A stretch of DNA of 64,000 nucleotides from Tiliqua scincoides (taxonomy: Eukaryota; Chordata; Lepidosauria; Squamata; Scincidae): positions 4,596,501 through 4,660,500 of the forward strand of contig NC_089821.1 in NCBI RefSeq assembly GCF_035046505.1, given 5' to 3'. The translations under genes and the position numbers were made by a program. Under the pieces are notes generated by a model, which did no database searches, had not been told where the DNA came from, and saw only the letters and a program-made list of their open reading frames with translations. Positions 1 through 10,413 of the stretch are shown here, one piece after another (the first letter of the stretch is position 1; every line of letters starts with the position of its first letter).

Positions 1-199
1 CAACTTTCCAGCACAGGTGCAGCCAAATTGCAGCCCGATGGTAAAGGAACAAATGTTCCCATACCTTGAAGAGGCCTCTGGAACTGTCCTCTGGAACCTG
101 GAGGCCTCTGGAACCTTGAGGAGGCCTCTGAAACACCACAGGATGCAGTTCATTGGCACAGCTGCACTAGCCCTGGAAAATGGGATAGGACTGGGCCCC
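1..199. mobile_element. Harbinger-like MITE, cut by window edge
   Basis: This is the right part of a small DNA transposon that recurs at 12260-12429 and 16823-17001. It ends in GGATAGGACTGGGCCC, the inverted copy of the family's left end GGGCCCAATCCTATCC. The left terminus lies outside the window. Between about 60 and 140 a GGCCTCTGGAAC-like motif is locally repeated three to four times, which the other copies lack. Assignment to PIF/Harbinger rests on the 3-bp target duplications of complete copies. Confidence 0.6.
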
Positions 200-2102
200 A
201 AGTCTGATCAAAACTTTATGAAAAGGGTGAGACTAGTGAAGCAAGCAGAGTATTGCATTAACGGAGGCAAGTTACTACAAAATGAGGGCTGACTTCACAC
301 CAAGTAGGATTCCGTGGTTGTTCAGGCTGCGATTTTTTCTGGCCATCTATTTCTCTTTTTAAAAGTGCTGAATGTATCCTACAAATATTTTTACTATAGA
401 AGAAAGGATTTAGATCAGCAAAGAAATCTGTCGCAATCTTTTGCTTTTATTTAGTTTTTAAGTTGTAGACATCATCACTGTTCTTTGACCATGTCAATAG
501 CTGTTTCGGATGTGCTGCTGCTATAATCACTGGATGAGGCTTCAGAACTACTTCATATTCTAAGTTAAATCTAGTTTAGTTACTTCTGGAAATCAAGTGT
601 TAGTTCTGCACATCCCCACGGAGCAGGAATGAAAGTAATATACTCGTGATCTTTAAAACATTAGTTAGATTCCTCTTCATACAATGCATCACACCCGCAT
701 CCCTTTGTAGAGGAGACACTATGGAATACCCAGGCCAAGCGTGATGTTCAGAAAGATCTGAGGAATAAGTACACTGTGTGGCAAAGTTCTTGTTACCAAA
801 ATAATTCGTAAAATTTCATATAAATCACTGAGTGAAGGCCTCCAGAAACAGGCAAGGACCATGGGAAAGGGATGCGCATCATTCAGCAATGCTACACATG
901 TGTGCGGAATATGGAAAGTACTTTTTCGCGCATGCGCTCACACACACCAATGTCAGTATTGCCTGCAAAACAATATTGGGGTAGGGGGGCTGGTGTGCTG
1001 TAGATGCATAATGAAAGTGGAATATAGTACCAACATATCAATTCCTTCGGTGTAACTGATGCAACCTTTGGCCCTGGGTGTGACAAAGTTGTAAAGAAGG
1101 AAACTGGGATAGTCAACACACCTGGATAAAGTTACTTTATTTCTAGGTTTTTCCTGTACGCATCACATTACATTGTTTGATTATTATCTCGATTAACAGA
1201 TCTTATACTTTCTTGCGCCTTTTTACATGTACTTCCAGTCGTTACATATTCATAACTCTTAGTGGATTTGACATTAAAGTAGACAGTCTCAGCATTGTTG
1301 GGTGAATTATTTAAAATCAAAGTAACACACTGACTCTTAATTATTTTAAGTAATAGCAAACACAAGTTAGAACACCACCTTAGGGCCAAACTGGATTTTC
1401 TAAAATGCTGCCATTCTCTGCCTCTTCACTCTCTCTTCCTCAGACCAGTTAATACAAACAAAGTATGGTATAAAGTCATGCTGCTAAGCATCTTCCAATC
1501 CCCCCAGCCAAAGGTATGATGTAATGGCAGCAAGAGGGCCAGCATGATGATGGCACAGCACTTATTGTTGGCATTAGATGTTACAAGGAAGAAAAAGCAA
1601 ACACAGTTGAGCAGCAGCAGGAAGAGCTGCAAAATGTCAGGTTTGGTCTTACATACAATAAATGTTTACCTTATCGTTAAAGAAGCGAACAGCCTTTCTA
1701 TTTTTACCAACACACATTTATTATTTTCCTATTAAAGGCCACTGTTTATGAGTACTTTTTTTCCATTCTTTATCATCAAAAAGCAGCTGGCTCCCATTTT
1801 GAGGCAAACCAATTTCATAGGCTTAGCCTTACTACATTCAGATTAAGGAAATATACCAATAAGGACAAGAATTAACAACATCTATTTCAGTGGCAATGCA
1901 TGAGTAGCCATTTCTGGGCCTGCAGCACAAAATTTTGTGAAGACTAATGTAATATTTCAAGAGCTGCAGAGGATTCACAGTCTGAACCCGGTTTCATAAT
2001 TTGCACAATAGATTTTCTTACCTGCAAGGAAATGTTCTGCTCTCTTTCTTGCACCTCCAAAGCAACATGTGCTTTTGAAATGGTTGCATTAAAAATATAT
2101 AA
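200..2102. other. Intergenic, nothing recognised
   Basis: A mostly AT-rich stretch with only short open frames on either strand. None resembles a known protein and none shows exon-like splice borders. No RNA gene or repeat was recognised. Confidence 0.5.
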
Positions 2103-2244
2103 GGGCCCAGTCCCATCCAACTTTCCAGCACTGATGCAGCCATGGGGCGTGTGCTGCACCCTGTGATGGGGGGGCAGACATGTTCAAGGTGAGGTAATGC
2201 ATTGCAGCTGCATCAGTGCTGGAATGTTGGATTGGACTGTGTCC
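2103..2244. mobile_element. Degraded Harbinger-like MITE
   Basis: It starts GGGCCCAGTCCCATCCAA after a TAA and ends with a diverged inverted copy, TTGGATTGGACTGTGTCC. The interior carries the family's AACTTTCCAGCACTGATGCAGC segment. The right-hand target duplication is not clear. Confidence 0.5.
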
Positions 2245-2443
2245 TGAGTGAAGCAATTTATTTTCGAAATTGGCAGAAGGTGTGTTTGGTGACATTATAG
2301 ACACTAGCCAATCAGTGGAATATGCTGGTTAGACAATCCTTTACACATTCATTTTATGCGGGTTTGCATACGCATCAAAAGATGCAATAGATTCAAAAGA
2401 TTCATCCAGCCAATCCAATAGGGTCTTGATGAATATCATAGAC

Positions 2444-2805
2444 CAGTGTTTCTCAAACTGTGGGTCGGGACCCATTAGGTGGGTCACGAGCCAATTTCAG
2501 GTGGGTCCCCATTCATTTCCATATTTTATTTTTAATATATTAGTCTTGATTCTACCATGTATGTGACTGCCTCTGGGGTAATGTTACAGCTCTGTACTTT
2601 TAACAAGCTACTATGTATGTGCTTTTAACAGTGATAGTAATTGAAACTTACTCCTGGGTAAGTATGGGTAGGATTGCAGCCTAGGATTGTTAAAAATGTT
2701 CCTGCTTGATGATGCCACTTCCGGTCATGACATCACTTCCGGTGGGTCACAACCGATTCTCATTCTAAAAAGTGGGCCCCAGTGCTACAACTGTGAGAAC
2801 CACTG
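2444..2805. mobile_element. Non-autonomous hAT element 1
   Basis: Terminal inverted repeats CAGTGTTTCTCAAACTGTGG and (reversed) CAACTGTGAGAACCACTG enclose 362 bp with GGGTCGGGACCCA near the left end and CACTTCCGGT-type motifs near the right. Flanking 8-mers are tcatagac and tattgacc, a poor match. A second copy of the family lies at 51696-52046. Confidence 0.7.
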
Positions 2806-2812
2806 TATTGAC

Positions 2813-3133
2813 CAGGAGTCTCCAAACCCTGGCCCAGGGGCCAGATGCGGCCTGTGGCAAGCCTCTATCCAGCCCACAGACAGCCTCTTGTCCCCTGAAA
2901 GCCCCTGGCCCACTTTGCCGAACATGACTGGAGCTGTGCTCTGGTTGCATCTGGAGGGTGTTCTAAGGGCCAGAGAGGTTGAATGAATGAGCCCATTCCT
3001 TCATTTATTCACACATCTAAGTTCCAGCTCTAACTTACTTATATAAATTTTATAATTAAATTTTTTTCCCAGCTCTCAGAACCGTGCCAGACATTTGATG
3101 CAGCCCGCTGGTCAAAAAGTTTGGAGACCCCTG
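2813..3133. mobile_element. Non-autonomous hAT element 2
   Basis: Ends are CAGGAGTCTCCAAACCCTGG and GTTTGGAGACCCCTG, inverted to each other. Flanking 8-mers gtattgac and gtatagag match at 6 of 8 positions. It abuts element 1 on the left and element 3 on the right. Related copies lie at 26052-26404 and 53463-53908. Confidence 0.75.
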
Positions 3134-3141
3134 GTATAGAG

Positions 3142-3332
3142 CAATGGTTCCCAGGCTCTTTGCCCTAGAAGCTGCTGCCCAATGCTGCCAGGGGGTGTGG
3201 CTATCATGGTGAGCAGGCAGCAGGGCACCCCCCAGTAGCAGCTTGTTGAACCCTTGATGCCCAGAGCCTCATCTGCCCCGTCTGGCTCATGACCCACTGG
3301 TGGGTCCGGGACCCACAGTTTGGGAACGGCTG
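3142..3332. mobile_element. Non-autonomous hAT element 3
   Basis: It starts CAATGGTTCCCAGGCTCTTTG and ends CAGTTTGGGAACGGCTG, and is related to the copy at 52075-52301. It ends only about 30 bp before the DTD2 CpG island, so it is a candidate border of the promoter. Confidence 0.6.
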
Positions 3333-3349
3333 TAGGATGATGAGCGCAA

Positions 3350-3840
3350 CTACAGTGGGTGGAGCCCGGAATCTCTGCACCTGGGCAGGGAAGTGCTGGC
3401 TGGAGGAGAGGGCGAGCGGAGCTGGTTCCTGCGCAGGCCTGCTGGGGGCCGGCTCTTCCCGGCAGAGGCGCAGGAGGAGAGCGGCGTGCAGGGAGGCCCT
3501 TCTCCTGGCCGCTCCCCGCCAGCTCGGCCTCGGGAGCGCAGAGGGCGGCGCGTCCCTCCCGGAGGCGGTGCCGCGGAGGAGGGTCTCCATGGCCGGCTCC
3601 GGCAGCGCAGCCTCGCCGCTGGCGCGCGCGCTCCTCCAGCAGTGCCTGTCGGCCCGGCTGCAGGTGAAGCCCCCCGAGCCGGGCTCCGAGGCGCGCTGGG
3701 TGCAGGTGAGCTCCCGCCGGGGCAGCCGCTTCCTCTTCCCGGCTTTGCAAGGCGGAGCGTCTCCCTGGCCCGATCGGGGCTCCAGGGACAGGCTGCGCGC
3801 TGGGGGCTCCTCGCGGCCCCTCCTCAAGTAGTGCTCCAGG
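3350..3840 (+). promoter_or_regulatory. DTD2: CpG-island promoter and 5' UTR of DTD2
   Basis: A sharply GC- and CpG-rich block containing the DTD2 start codon at 3589. No TATA box stands out. The transcription start cannot be placed to the base; the 5' UTR presumably lies in 3360-3588. Long GC-rich open frames on both strands here are composition artefacts. Confidence 0.7.
3589..3705 (+). CDS. DTD2: DTD2 coding exon 1
   Basis: Encodes residues 1-39, starting [20 protein letters not shown] and ending WVQ. The donor is CAG|GTGAGC, phase 0. The upstream frame is also open, but homology and the CpG context favour this ATG. Confidence 0.92.
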
Positions 3841-5540
3841 ACGGGCATGTGGACGGGAGGGAGGGCAGGTGAGGCAGAGCCTCCCCGCTGGAGCCTTTCC
3901 AAGTGCGCTGCCCTCGTGGGAGGTGTGCAAGCACTCGGTGCCCTTTTCCAAGGACGCTGGTGAGGAGGCTCTGCCACACCTGCTTCCCCACCCCGAACCT
4001 CAAAGGCGATGCACTTCTCAAAGGACTCTGGAAGGGAGGCTGTGTCTCACCTGCCTCCCCACCCACTGCACATCTCTGGTCCAGGGGTGGGGGGAACCAT
4101 GTGGGTTCTGAGTGCCTGTACATCTGACAGGGCAGCAGTGCTTCTTGGAGGGCTCTGGTGGAGAGGCTCTGACTCACCTGCTTCCCCTCCCCACCCGACC
4201 CCCACACATCCCTGCAGTATACTAATTGTATACTAATAGTATACTAACCCCTACTAATTGGGTAAGAGGCACTTTTTCAAGTGGGTGCTCCTTTTTTTAG
4301 CAGGGGGAGAGTAACTGGCCCACCTCACCCCAGCACTGTCTGTTCTAGTGGCTCTCTGCTGGTATTCATTTGCATCTTTTTAGATTGTGAGCCCTTTTGG
4401 GACAGGGAGCCATTTAGTTATTTGATTTTTCTCTGTAAACCGCTTTGTGAACTTTTAGTTGAAAAGCGGTATATAAATACTGTTAATAATAATAATAATA
4501 AATACTACCAGTACTTGTCATGCCAGGGTGAAACCTGAACACATTTTTAGGACAGAGTCCTGTGTTCTGCATTAAGAAAATGCTTCAAAGGCAATTTAAG
4601 CCTTGTGCATGAAAATGCAGGGACAGTACAGTCTTATATTTGTCTACTCAGACGTAAGCTCCATTGAGTTCAGTGGGACTTACTCCCATCTAAGTGTGTA
4701 TAGACCTGCAGTCCAAGAGACTGAAGAGTGAGTGATGAAGCTTCTGGTTTAAAAGCCACAATTTCACTTGTTGGCATTGGGCATATCACAGACTCTCAGC
4801 ATATGGAATTACAGAGATAGTTATACTGAATATTACTGAATATACTGAATAGGCCCATAGCCAGGGAGACAGACCAGGGACACACTACACTTGCTCCCAG
4901 TGTGGAAGGGATTGTCACTCCCGGTTTGGCCTTTTCAGCCACACTAGATGCTGTGCCAGAACCACCTTTCAGAGCGCGATACCAGAGTCTTTTGAGACTG
5001 AAGGTTGCCAATACAATATACTGAATATTACAATGAACTGTGGAAAAGTGTTGAATATGTTAAGTTGTTTAATGGCATAAATGCCAAGTGATGTAATTCT
5101 TGCAATAATTCCGTACAGTAGTAAAATACTGTACTGTGATCATCAACAAATGATCCAGAATCATCCAAAAATGGGTTAAGGGCACTCACAGTGCAACCTT
5201 CTGCATATCTACTCAGAAGTAAATCCCACTCTGTTCAGTAGGACTTACTCCCATAACAGTTTTTTATGGAAGCCCACATAATGCTTTGAGATAACCAGCA
5301 AGTGCTGTAGTTGTAGGCCTCTGGGCTGCATTTTTCAATCCATGCCATTTTTCAGTTGATGTACAAAAAATGGCTTTTTTTGGCACAATTTTTCTAATAG
5401 TATATCATTTATATAATTTTATATATAAATAATAGTATATATATTTAAATATTTAAATAATAATATTATATAAAAATATATATAATTTTAGAAACATTTT
5501 GCTGACTCTCCTGTGACTACATTTCAGACCTGTGTATGCA

Positions 5541-5575
<35 letters not shown>

Positions 5576-8500
5576 CTAGATAGCTATTTGTTCAAGAAAT
5601 ATAGAGTTGTATCCTAACAAACTTACAGCACTATCCTAAGGCTCCCTTGAGCCAATGCAGTTGTCCCCGTGCTGGCTCAGAGTTTCATAAATATGCCATA
5701 ATAATAATACAGGTATTTATATACTGCCTTTCTTGGTTGTCAGATTTCTCCTCAGACTTTATTCAAGGCAGGCTATCCTAAATCCCCGTAGGGATTTTTA
5801 CAATTGAAAGAAGGTTTTATCTTTCAAGAGCCACAACAATTCAGATGTTTCATTCTGATCTGGCCTCCATCCTCCCACGCTCAGAGCAGATGGAATAGCT
5901 CGGCTCAGCTTGCCAGCTGCTTCAAGGTCGCACGGTGCTAGTGGCCTCAAACTGGCGACCTGTGGATGTTATCTTCAGGCAAAGGGAGGCTCTACCCTCT
6001 AGAGCAGGGGTGCTCAAACTTTCAACTTTAGGGATGCTGGACCTTTAACAAGTGTATAGAAGTGAGAATTTCAGCAGGTGTAACTTGTCATCCCACAGAT
6101 GACAAGCTGCACCTGCTGAAATTATCTCTCCTACACAATTTTATAGGTCCAGGATCCCTAAAATTGAAAGTCTGAGCACCCTTGCTCTAGACCAGACCTC
6201 CTGCGGCTACTCAAGAGCCAGCTGGGCCAGCATGAAGACCCATGCTGGCTTGGCAGCACCACATCGCATCCCTGTGCCAGCCAGCACAGGTACGATTGCA
6301 CTGGGCAGCACAGGCTGGGAGAGGGTGGTGGGAGCGTGTGTTGGAGGTGAGGAGGGGGCATTGTTGGCAGGGGAGGGTGGAATTGGGATGATCTGGCCTG
6401 AGAGGAAGGTGGGATCAGTGGCAGCAGGGCAGCTACATTTAAACCCCAGCTCTGTAAGAAGCTTCTTGGATTTCTGCCAGCAATATAGCTTGCATGGATC
6501 TGAGCAGCCCCATAGGGATGGCTGGGGCTTTATCTGGGTTAAGGGGAAAAATATCCCTTCAACCGCCATGTGGACTCACTGCACCAGTGCAGTTAAGGAT
6601 TGAGCTATCATTCCTTATTGCAATCCTAACCACACTTTCCTGAGAGTAAGCCCCATTGAACAAAATAGGACTTGCTTATGAGTAGACCAGGTTAGGATTG
6701 TGCCCTTAGAGAGCCAAGTTACAGCCCTATCCTATCTGCACTTTCCTGGGAGTAAGCCCCATTGAATCTTATGGGGACTTACTTCTGAGTAGACATGCAT
6801 AGGATTGGGCTCTTTGTTGGATTAACACAAGATTTAGGAATCCTAAAACTGCAATCCTAAACACACGTGCTAAGGAGTAAGCCCCAGTGAACACTGAACA
6901 AACATGCATAGGATTGCTAAGAAACATTCCTCTGATAGAACCCAAAGAATATGGAAACAATAGTTTCTCACAGAGGCTGTTGCTTTTAAAAGCATGACAT
7001 TTGGGATGCAGTAAAATGTATATTCTGTGTAGAAAAATTGTTCATTTTATTCCAAAGGGCTCTTAAAGGATTTCCTAACCCTGAAAGAAATGGAGCATGT
7101 GACCTTTTTTGACTATGGTGACATTTTATTTCAGCATGCCAGCAACTGAAAAATTGCCTTTGTTTTAGTCAAAATATTTTCATTGCTGTGAAATGTGTAC
7201 TGTGTACTGAAGTGTACAAGTGTACTGAAATGTGTGGTTTCACAAATTAAGTGAGGTTTCATGCACAGAGCAAATTGGTCTGCTCAGTTATAGAGAAATA
7301 CTGTGCAGCTATATGGTGGTATAAATATATTTCTTTGTTGGTTTGTGTAGATTGAACGAGGACTTATTATTTACATCTGTTTCTTCAAAGGGACCACGGA
7401 GGAAATTGTTCCAAAAATGGGTAAGTTTTTAGATGAAATAGTCTTAAAGCAGGTGATTTGAAAACAACAGTGCTAAAATAAAATACACACAGAGCAGCTG
7501 TTAAACCTAGCATAAGATAAGTTGTAAGAAAATTACAGGATTTCATGTAATGAAGTTTTGTAATTAGATGCTTTGATACAATGAAAACTGCTGGGGGGAA
7601 TTATACCGAGCGAGTATTTCATTCATTCAGAGTCCTGCTGCATGCAAGTTAAATACACTTTTTAATTAACTTGCTCTTATTAAGATGGCTGTTAATAAAC
7701 TTGTTGAGGCAGAATGTATTATTAATATAGTGCCATATTTAGCCTTAGAGTTGAGGCACTATTGAAGGAAGAGGATTTTTTTTACCTTTTCTGTTTATAC
7801 TTGGGGTGAAATGCAGATTCTAATCATCCATTAGTGATTGTAAGCATGAACCTGGGAAAAGAGAAGAAATTGCTATTCCAGAATAGTTAGTGTAAGTTAG
7901 TATATGTGGATCATCTTGGCTCTGTAAACTGTCTTGTGAATGTTTTTTGTTGAATGTTGGTATATAAATGTTCTAAACTATACTGGGTAATAGTCCCTTG
8001 GCAGGCCATTCCAGTGTAGTGCATAGGGCAGTGGTTCCCAAACTGTTTAGCACCAGGACCCAATTTTTAGAATGACAATCTTTTGGGACCCACCTCAAGT
8101 GATGTCATTAACCTGGAAATGACATCATGGCCAGAAATAACATCAGTTTAGGTCTGAAACCTAAGCTGTGATCAGCCAAAGGTCCCTTTACACATCGCGC
8201 TTATGCTGTTATTTTGCATAGCTCAGAATTAAAACATTCCAGTTCGGAAGTCAAAGCAGAATGCAGACTTGGATCCTTCTCCAACCAGACAGTCCTCCCC
8301 CCTTTCAAGCATCCCATCTTTCCACCTATTCAAGGCAAAGCATCATGCCTCTCTCCCACCAAGAGTGTGCTCTGCCCAGCAGCTTTGTACCCTGTATTTT
8401 CAGCTCTGTATTTTCAATGGTGGCTGAGGTATGTGCTAAGCAACCCACCTTAAATTGGTTCACGACTCACCTAGTGGGCCCAAAACCACAGTTTGAAAAA

Positions 8501-10413
8501 CACTGGCCGAGGATATGGGCAGAAAGGCCCAGATTTAGGGCCCAATCCTATCCAGCACAGGAATGGCAGTTCCAAACGACCAACACACTCCCTGATCTTG
8601 TGTTGGATTCAACCCCTTACCCCGAATAAAGCCCCAGCCTGCTCAATGGGGCTTCTCAAGTAAATGCCAGTTATTACACTGGCACAGACTCGAGAAGCCC
8701 CATGTCAGACTTTTGAGCTCGACAAAGGGCATAGAATTTGGTGGAGGAGGTCTCTGTCGGTCCCAACCGCCTCCTGGAGGTGTTGCCCCCCATTCTGCCC
8801 TCCCCCTGCACACTCAGCTTTTACCTGCCAGCAGCCAGGGATCGATCTGTGGTGTTGACAGAGTGGTGTAGGCCTCCCCATCACTGGAGCTGCAGCACCA
8901 GCAGTAGGGCAGCCTCGGATGGGGCTGCCCAATTCCTTCATAGCTATGAAACTTGCTGGAGATCTTAAGAATTTACTCAGCATAATTTACAAGATAATTT
9001 ACTGCAAGGCTGCAATAAAGTAAGAATAGAATAAAGGAGTAGTTCTCAAACTGGGGTGTCGCGACGCCTCACCCTGAGGGCCCTGGACTCTGCCCCCTTA
9101 AGGGGCTGGGGAAGGCAGCGACACAATCCCCAGGATCACTAAGGGGGGGGCGCAGGGGCTGGCATGTACTTACCAGTCTCTGCAGCAGCCTTCTGGGGGT
9201 GCGGGGAGCCCTGCGTGACCCTCCACAGGGCTCCTCGAGCTTTAGAAATTGAAAGTGGTTTAAGGTTTAGAAAACCTTTGTTTTCTGAAGATTGGGGAGC
9301 CCTGCGGAGAGTCGCATAGGGCTCCCCTCACTCCCAGGAGGCTGCTGTAGGGACTGGTAAGAACATGGCAGCCCTTGTACCCCCTTTGGCAACACGATCC
9401 TGGGGATCGCGTCGCTGCCTTACCTGCTCTCCTGTACACATTTACAGTGGTTCTGGGAGATTGAGAACCTCTGGAATAAAGTGCAATAAAGTAAGAATAC
9501 AGTACATTGGCCCTGAGCCCTCAAATGCTGAAAATTAAATTGTGTTTTTCCTTTCTGTCACTGGCACTTTTCAGATGAATTGTTGGGTTTACCATAAAGG
9601 GGCTTCATATGTGATAGCAGGCCAATTAAGAGAGCACATTTCAGGCTTGCATGTCACCCCTCTTCTTTGTGTTAGGCACATTCACTATACATAAGTGAAT
9701 CTTCAGTTAGGGTTCACTTAGTAGTTGGTTATGTTGAATCTGCTGTTCTAGTTGTTAGTTTTATCTACTGTGTTTGTTACTCAATAGAATACCAAGTGAT
9801 AAACCCAGCACAGCTTAGAAGGATTAGAGTTGCACATGTATTTCAAAAAAAACATTATATCAGGTAGCCAGTAGAGGGAGCTGATAGACAGGTAAATTTA
9901 TTTCTCTTGGGCTGATGTGGAAGAGGCTGGGCATTTAAATTTCCAAATAATTGAAACAATTTATAGCTCTACAATTCATTGTGTGAGATGTCTTGACTTC
10001 TGTCATCATGGGTAGAATTTAACATGCCTCTTTGTTGAGGTCCAACAATTTAAAGACCTGCTAATACTAATCTCTTTATGTTTGCAGTAAATACACTCCT
10101 GAATGTGAAGTTAAGTGAGACTGAAGGTGGCAAATACGTTTCCATTCTGGATTTGCCAGGCAGTATATTAATAATACCTCAGGCCACCCTGGGTGGTAAA
10201 TTGAAGGGAAGAAACATGCAATATCATGCCAACATTGAAAAGGAAAGAGGGAATGTCCTGTATTCCCTGTTGGTGACTCTGTGTGAAAGAGAATTGATGG
10301 CCAATGCCAAATGTTCCGAGGCGGGTGTTGTTCTGAAGCATGGCACATATGGAAACCGGCAGGTCTTGAAAGTGGACACAAATGGACCTTTCACTCATAT
10401 GATTGAGTTTTGA
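3589..10413 (+). CDS. DTD2: D-aminoacyl-tRNA deacylase 2 (animal ATD), complete gene in three exons
   Basis: Coding exons at 3589-3705, 7351-7420 and 10088-10413 join in phase to 513 nt, 170 residues plus stop. The human protein is about 168 residues. The product matches vertebrate DTD2 as I remember it, with only scattered changes. Family hallmarks are visible: PQATLGG at residues 93-99 (in place of the SQFTL motif of DTD1) and NGP at 161-163 in the C-terminal [11 protein letters not shown]. The family acts in the cytosol. It hydrolyses the ester of mischarged tRNA, notably L-alanine on tRNA-Thr with a G4-U69 pair, and D-aminoacyl-tRNAs; the fold places the substrate by main-chain atoms around the Gly-Pro motif. 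The start was chosen because ARALLQQCL near the N-terminus aligns with the human protein and the ATG lies in a CpG island. HEATR5A follows in the same orientation, as in human. No frame damage is seen. Confidence 0.95.
4259..4503 (+). repeat. L2-tailed SINE-like repeat, copy 1
   Basis: About 245 bp starting GGGTAAGAGGCACTTTTTCA and ending in AAAGCGGTATATAAATACTG plus (AAT)n. Two further copies lie in reverse at 48124-48370 and 56626-56880. All three share the same 5' boundary, which suggests a full-length short element rather than random LINE truncation. No tRNA-type box B is evident. The tail resembles that of the L2 copy ending near 40642. Confidence 0.65.
4620..4715. mobile_element. Short MITE of the CTCAGAAGTAAG family
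   Basis: Carries the pair CTACTCAGACGTAAGCTCC and GGGACTTACTCCCA around a CATTGAGTTCAGTG centre, so the unit is near-palindromic. Other copies in this region lie at about 5188-5262. This family seeded the tandem array at 20848-21540. Confidence 0.55.
4851..5014 (+). mobile_element. 5'-truncated LINE, 3' end only
   Basis: Matches the last ~165 bp of the LINE at 58140-61403, from AGGCCCATAGCCAGGGAGAC to GAAGGTTGCCAA. A perfect 12-bp target duplication AATATACTGAAT flanks it (4839-4850 and 5015-5026). It lies in DTD2 intron 1. Confidence 0.88.
5380..5572. repeat. AT-rich tract and (CA)n microsatellite
   Basis: About 5395-5490 is almost pure A/T with ATATAT runs. A (CA)n tract of roughly 15 repeats follows at about 5541-5571. 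Confidence 0.85.
5697..6207 (-). mobile_element. tRNA-derived SINE with L2-like tail, split by a hAT element
   Basis: Reverse-oriented copy of the SINE at 61471-61965. Read on the minus strand it has a tRNA-like head with box-B-like CCAGTTTGAGGCC, a body containing GACCTTGAAGCAGCTGGCAA, and an AT-rich tail. A hAT element (6005-6184) has split it inside the box-A region, leaving the SINE 5' end at about 6193-6207. It lies in DTD2 intron 1. Confidence 0.75.
6005..6184. mobile_element. Palindromic hAT MITE
   Basis: 180 bp starting CAGGGGTGCTCAAACTTTCA and ending TGAAAGTCTGAGCACCCTTG. The two halves pair along almost their whole length. Flanking 8-mers CTCTAGAG (5997-6004) and CTCTAGAC (6185-6192) match at 7 of 8 and fit the hAT target preference nTCTAGAn. 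Confidence 0.85.
6600..6920. mobile_element. Cluster of three short MITEs
   Basis: Three consecutive copies at about 6617-6705, 6722-6810 and 6848-6920 share GAGTAAGCCCCATTGAA and CTTAC-GAGTAGAC segments. Ends resemble TGCAATCCTA and TAGGATTG, inverted to each other. They lie in DTD2 intron 1, some 430 bp before exon 2. Confidence 0.6.
7351..7420 (+). CDS. DTD2: DTD2 coding exon 2
   Basis: A 70-nt exon, too short to stand out by open-frame length, encoding [20 protein letters not shown] plus PKM (residues 40-62). The acceptor is TTTGTGTAG and the donor ATGG|GTAAGT. It ends in phase 1, completed by TA of exon 3 to make Val63. Confidence 0.93.
8029..8505. mobile_element. Non-autonomous hAT element
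   Basis: Ends CAGTGGTTCCCAAACTGTTT and CAGTTTGAAAAACACTG are inverted repeats. The interior has GACCCAATTTTTAGAATGAC near the left end. Flanking 8-mers match only 5 of 8, so the copy is fairly old. It lies in DTD2 intron 2. Confidence 0.7.
9037..9473. mobile_element. Non-autonomous hAT element with perfect target duplication
   Basis: Starts GAGTAGTTCTCAAACTGGGG, ends GGAGATTGAGAACCTCTG, and is flanked on both sides by GAATAAAG (9029-9036 and 9474-9481). The interior is GC-rich with internally inverted segments (CCCCAGGATC / GATCCTGGGG). It lies in DTD2 intron 2. Confidence 0.8.
10088..10413 (+). CDS. DTD2: DTD2 coding exon 3 and stop
   Basis: The acceptor is TTTGCAG. Encodes residues 63-170, from [20 protein letters not shown] to the C-terminal GPFTHMIEF, then TGA. 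It holds both signature segments, PQATLGG and the NGP near the C-terminus. Confidence 0.95.

Noticed and set aside
3112-3977. Long open frames on the minus strand over the DTD2 CpG island
   Set aside because: High GC makes stops rare. The translations are low-complexity Ala/Pro/Arg/Ser-rich and match nothing; DTD2 exon 1 lies opposite.
8539-8990. MITE starting at GGGCCCAATCCTATCCAGCA
   Set aside because: The left end is convincing, but no matching right terminus was found, so boundaries could not be given.
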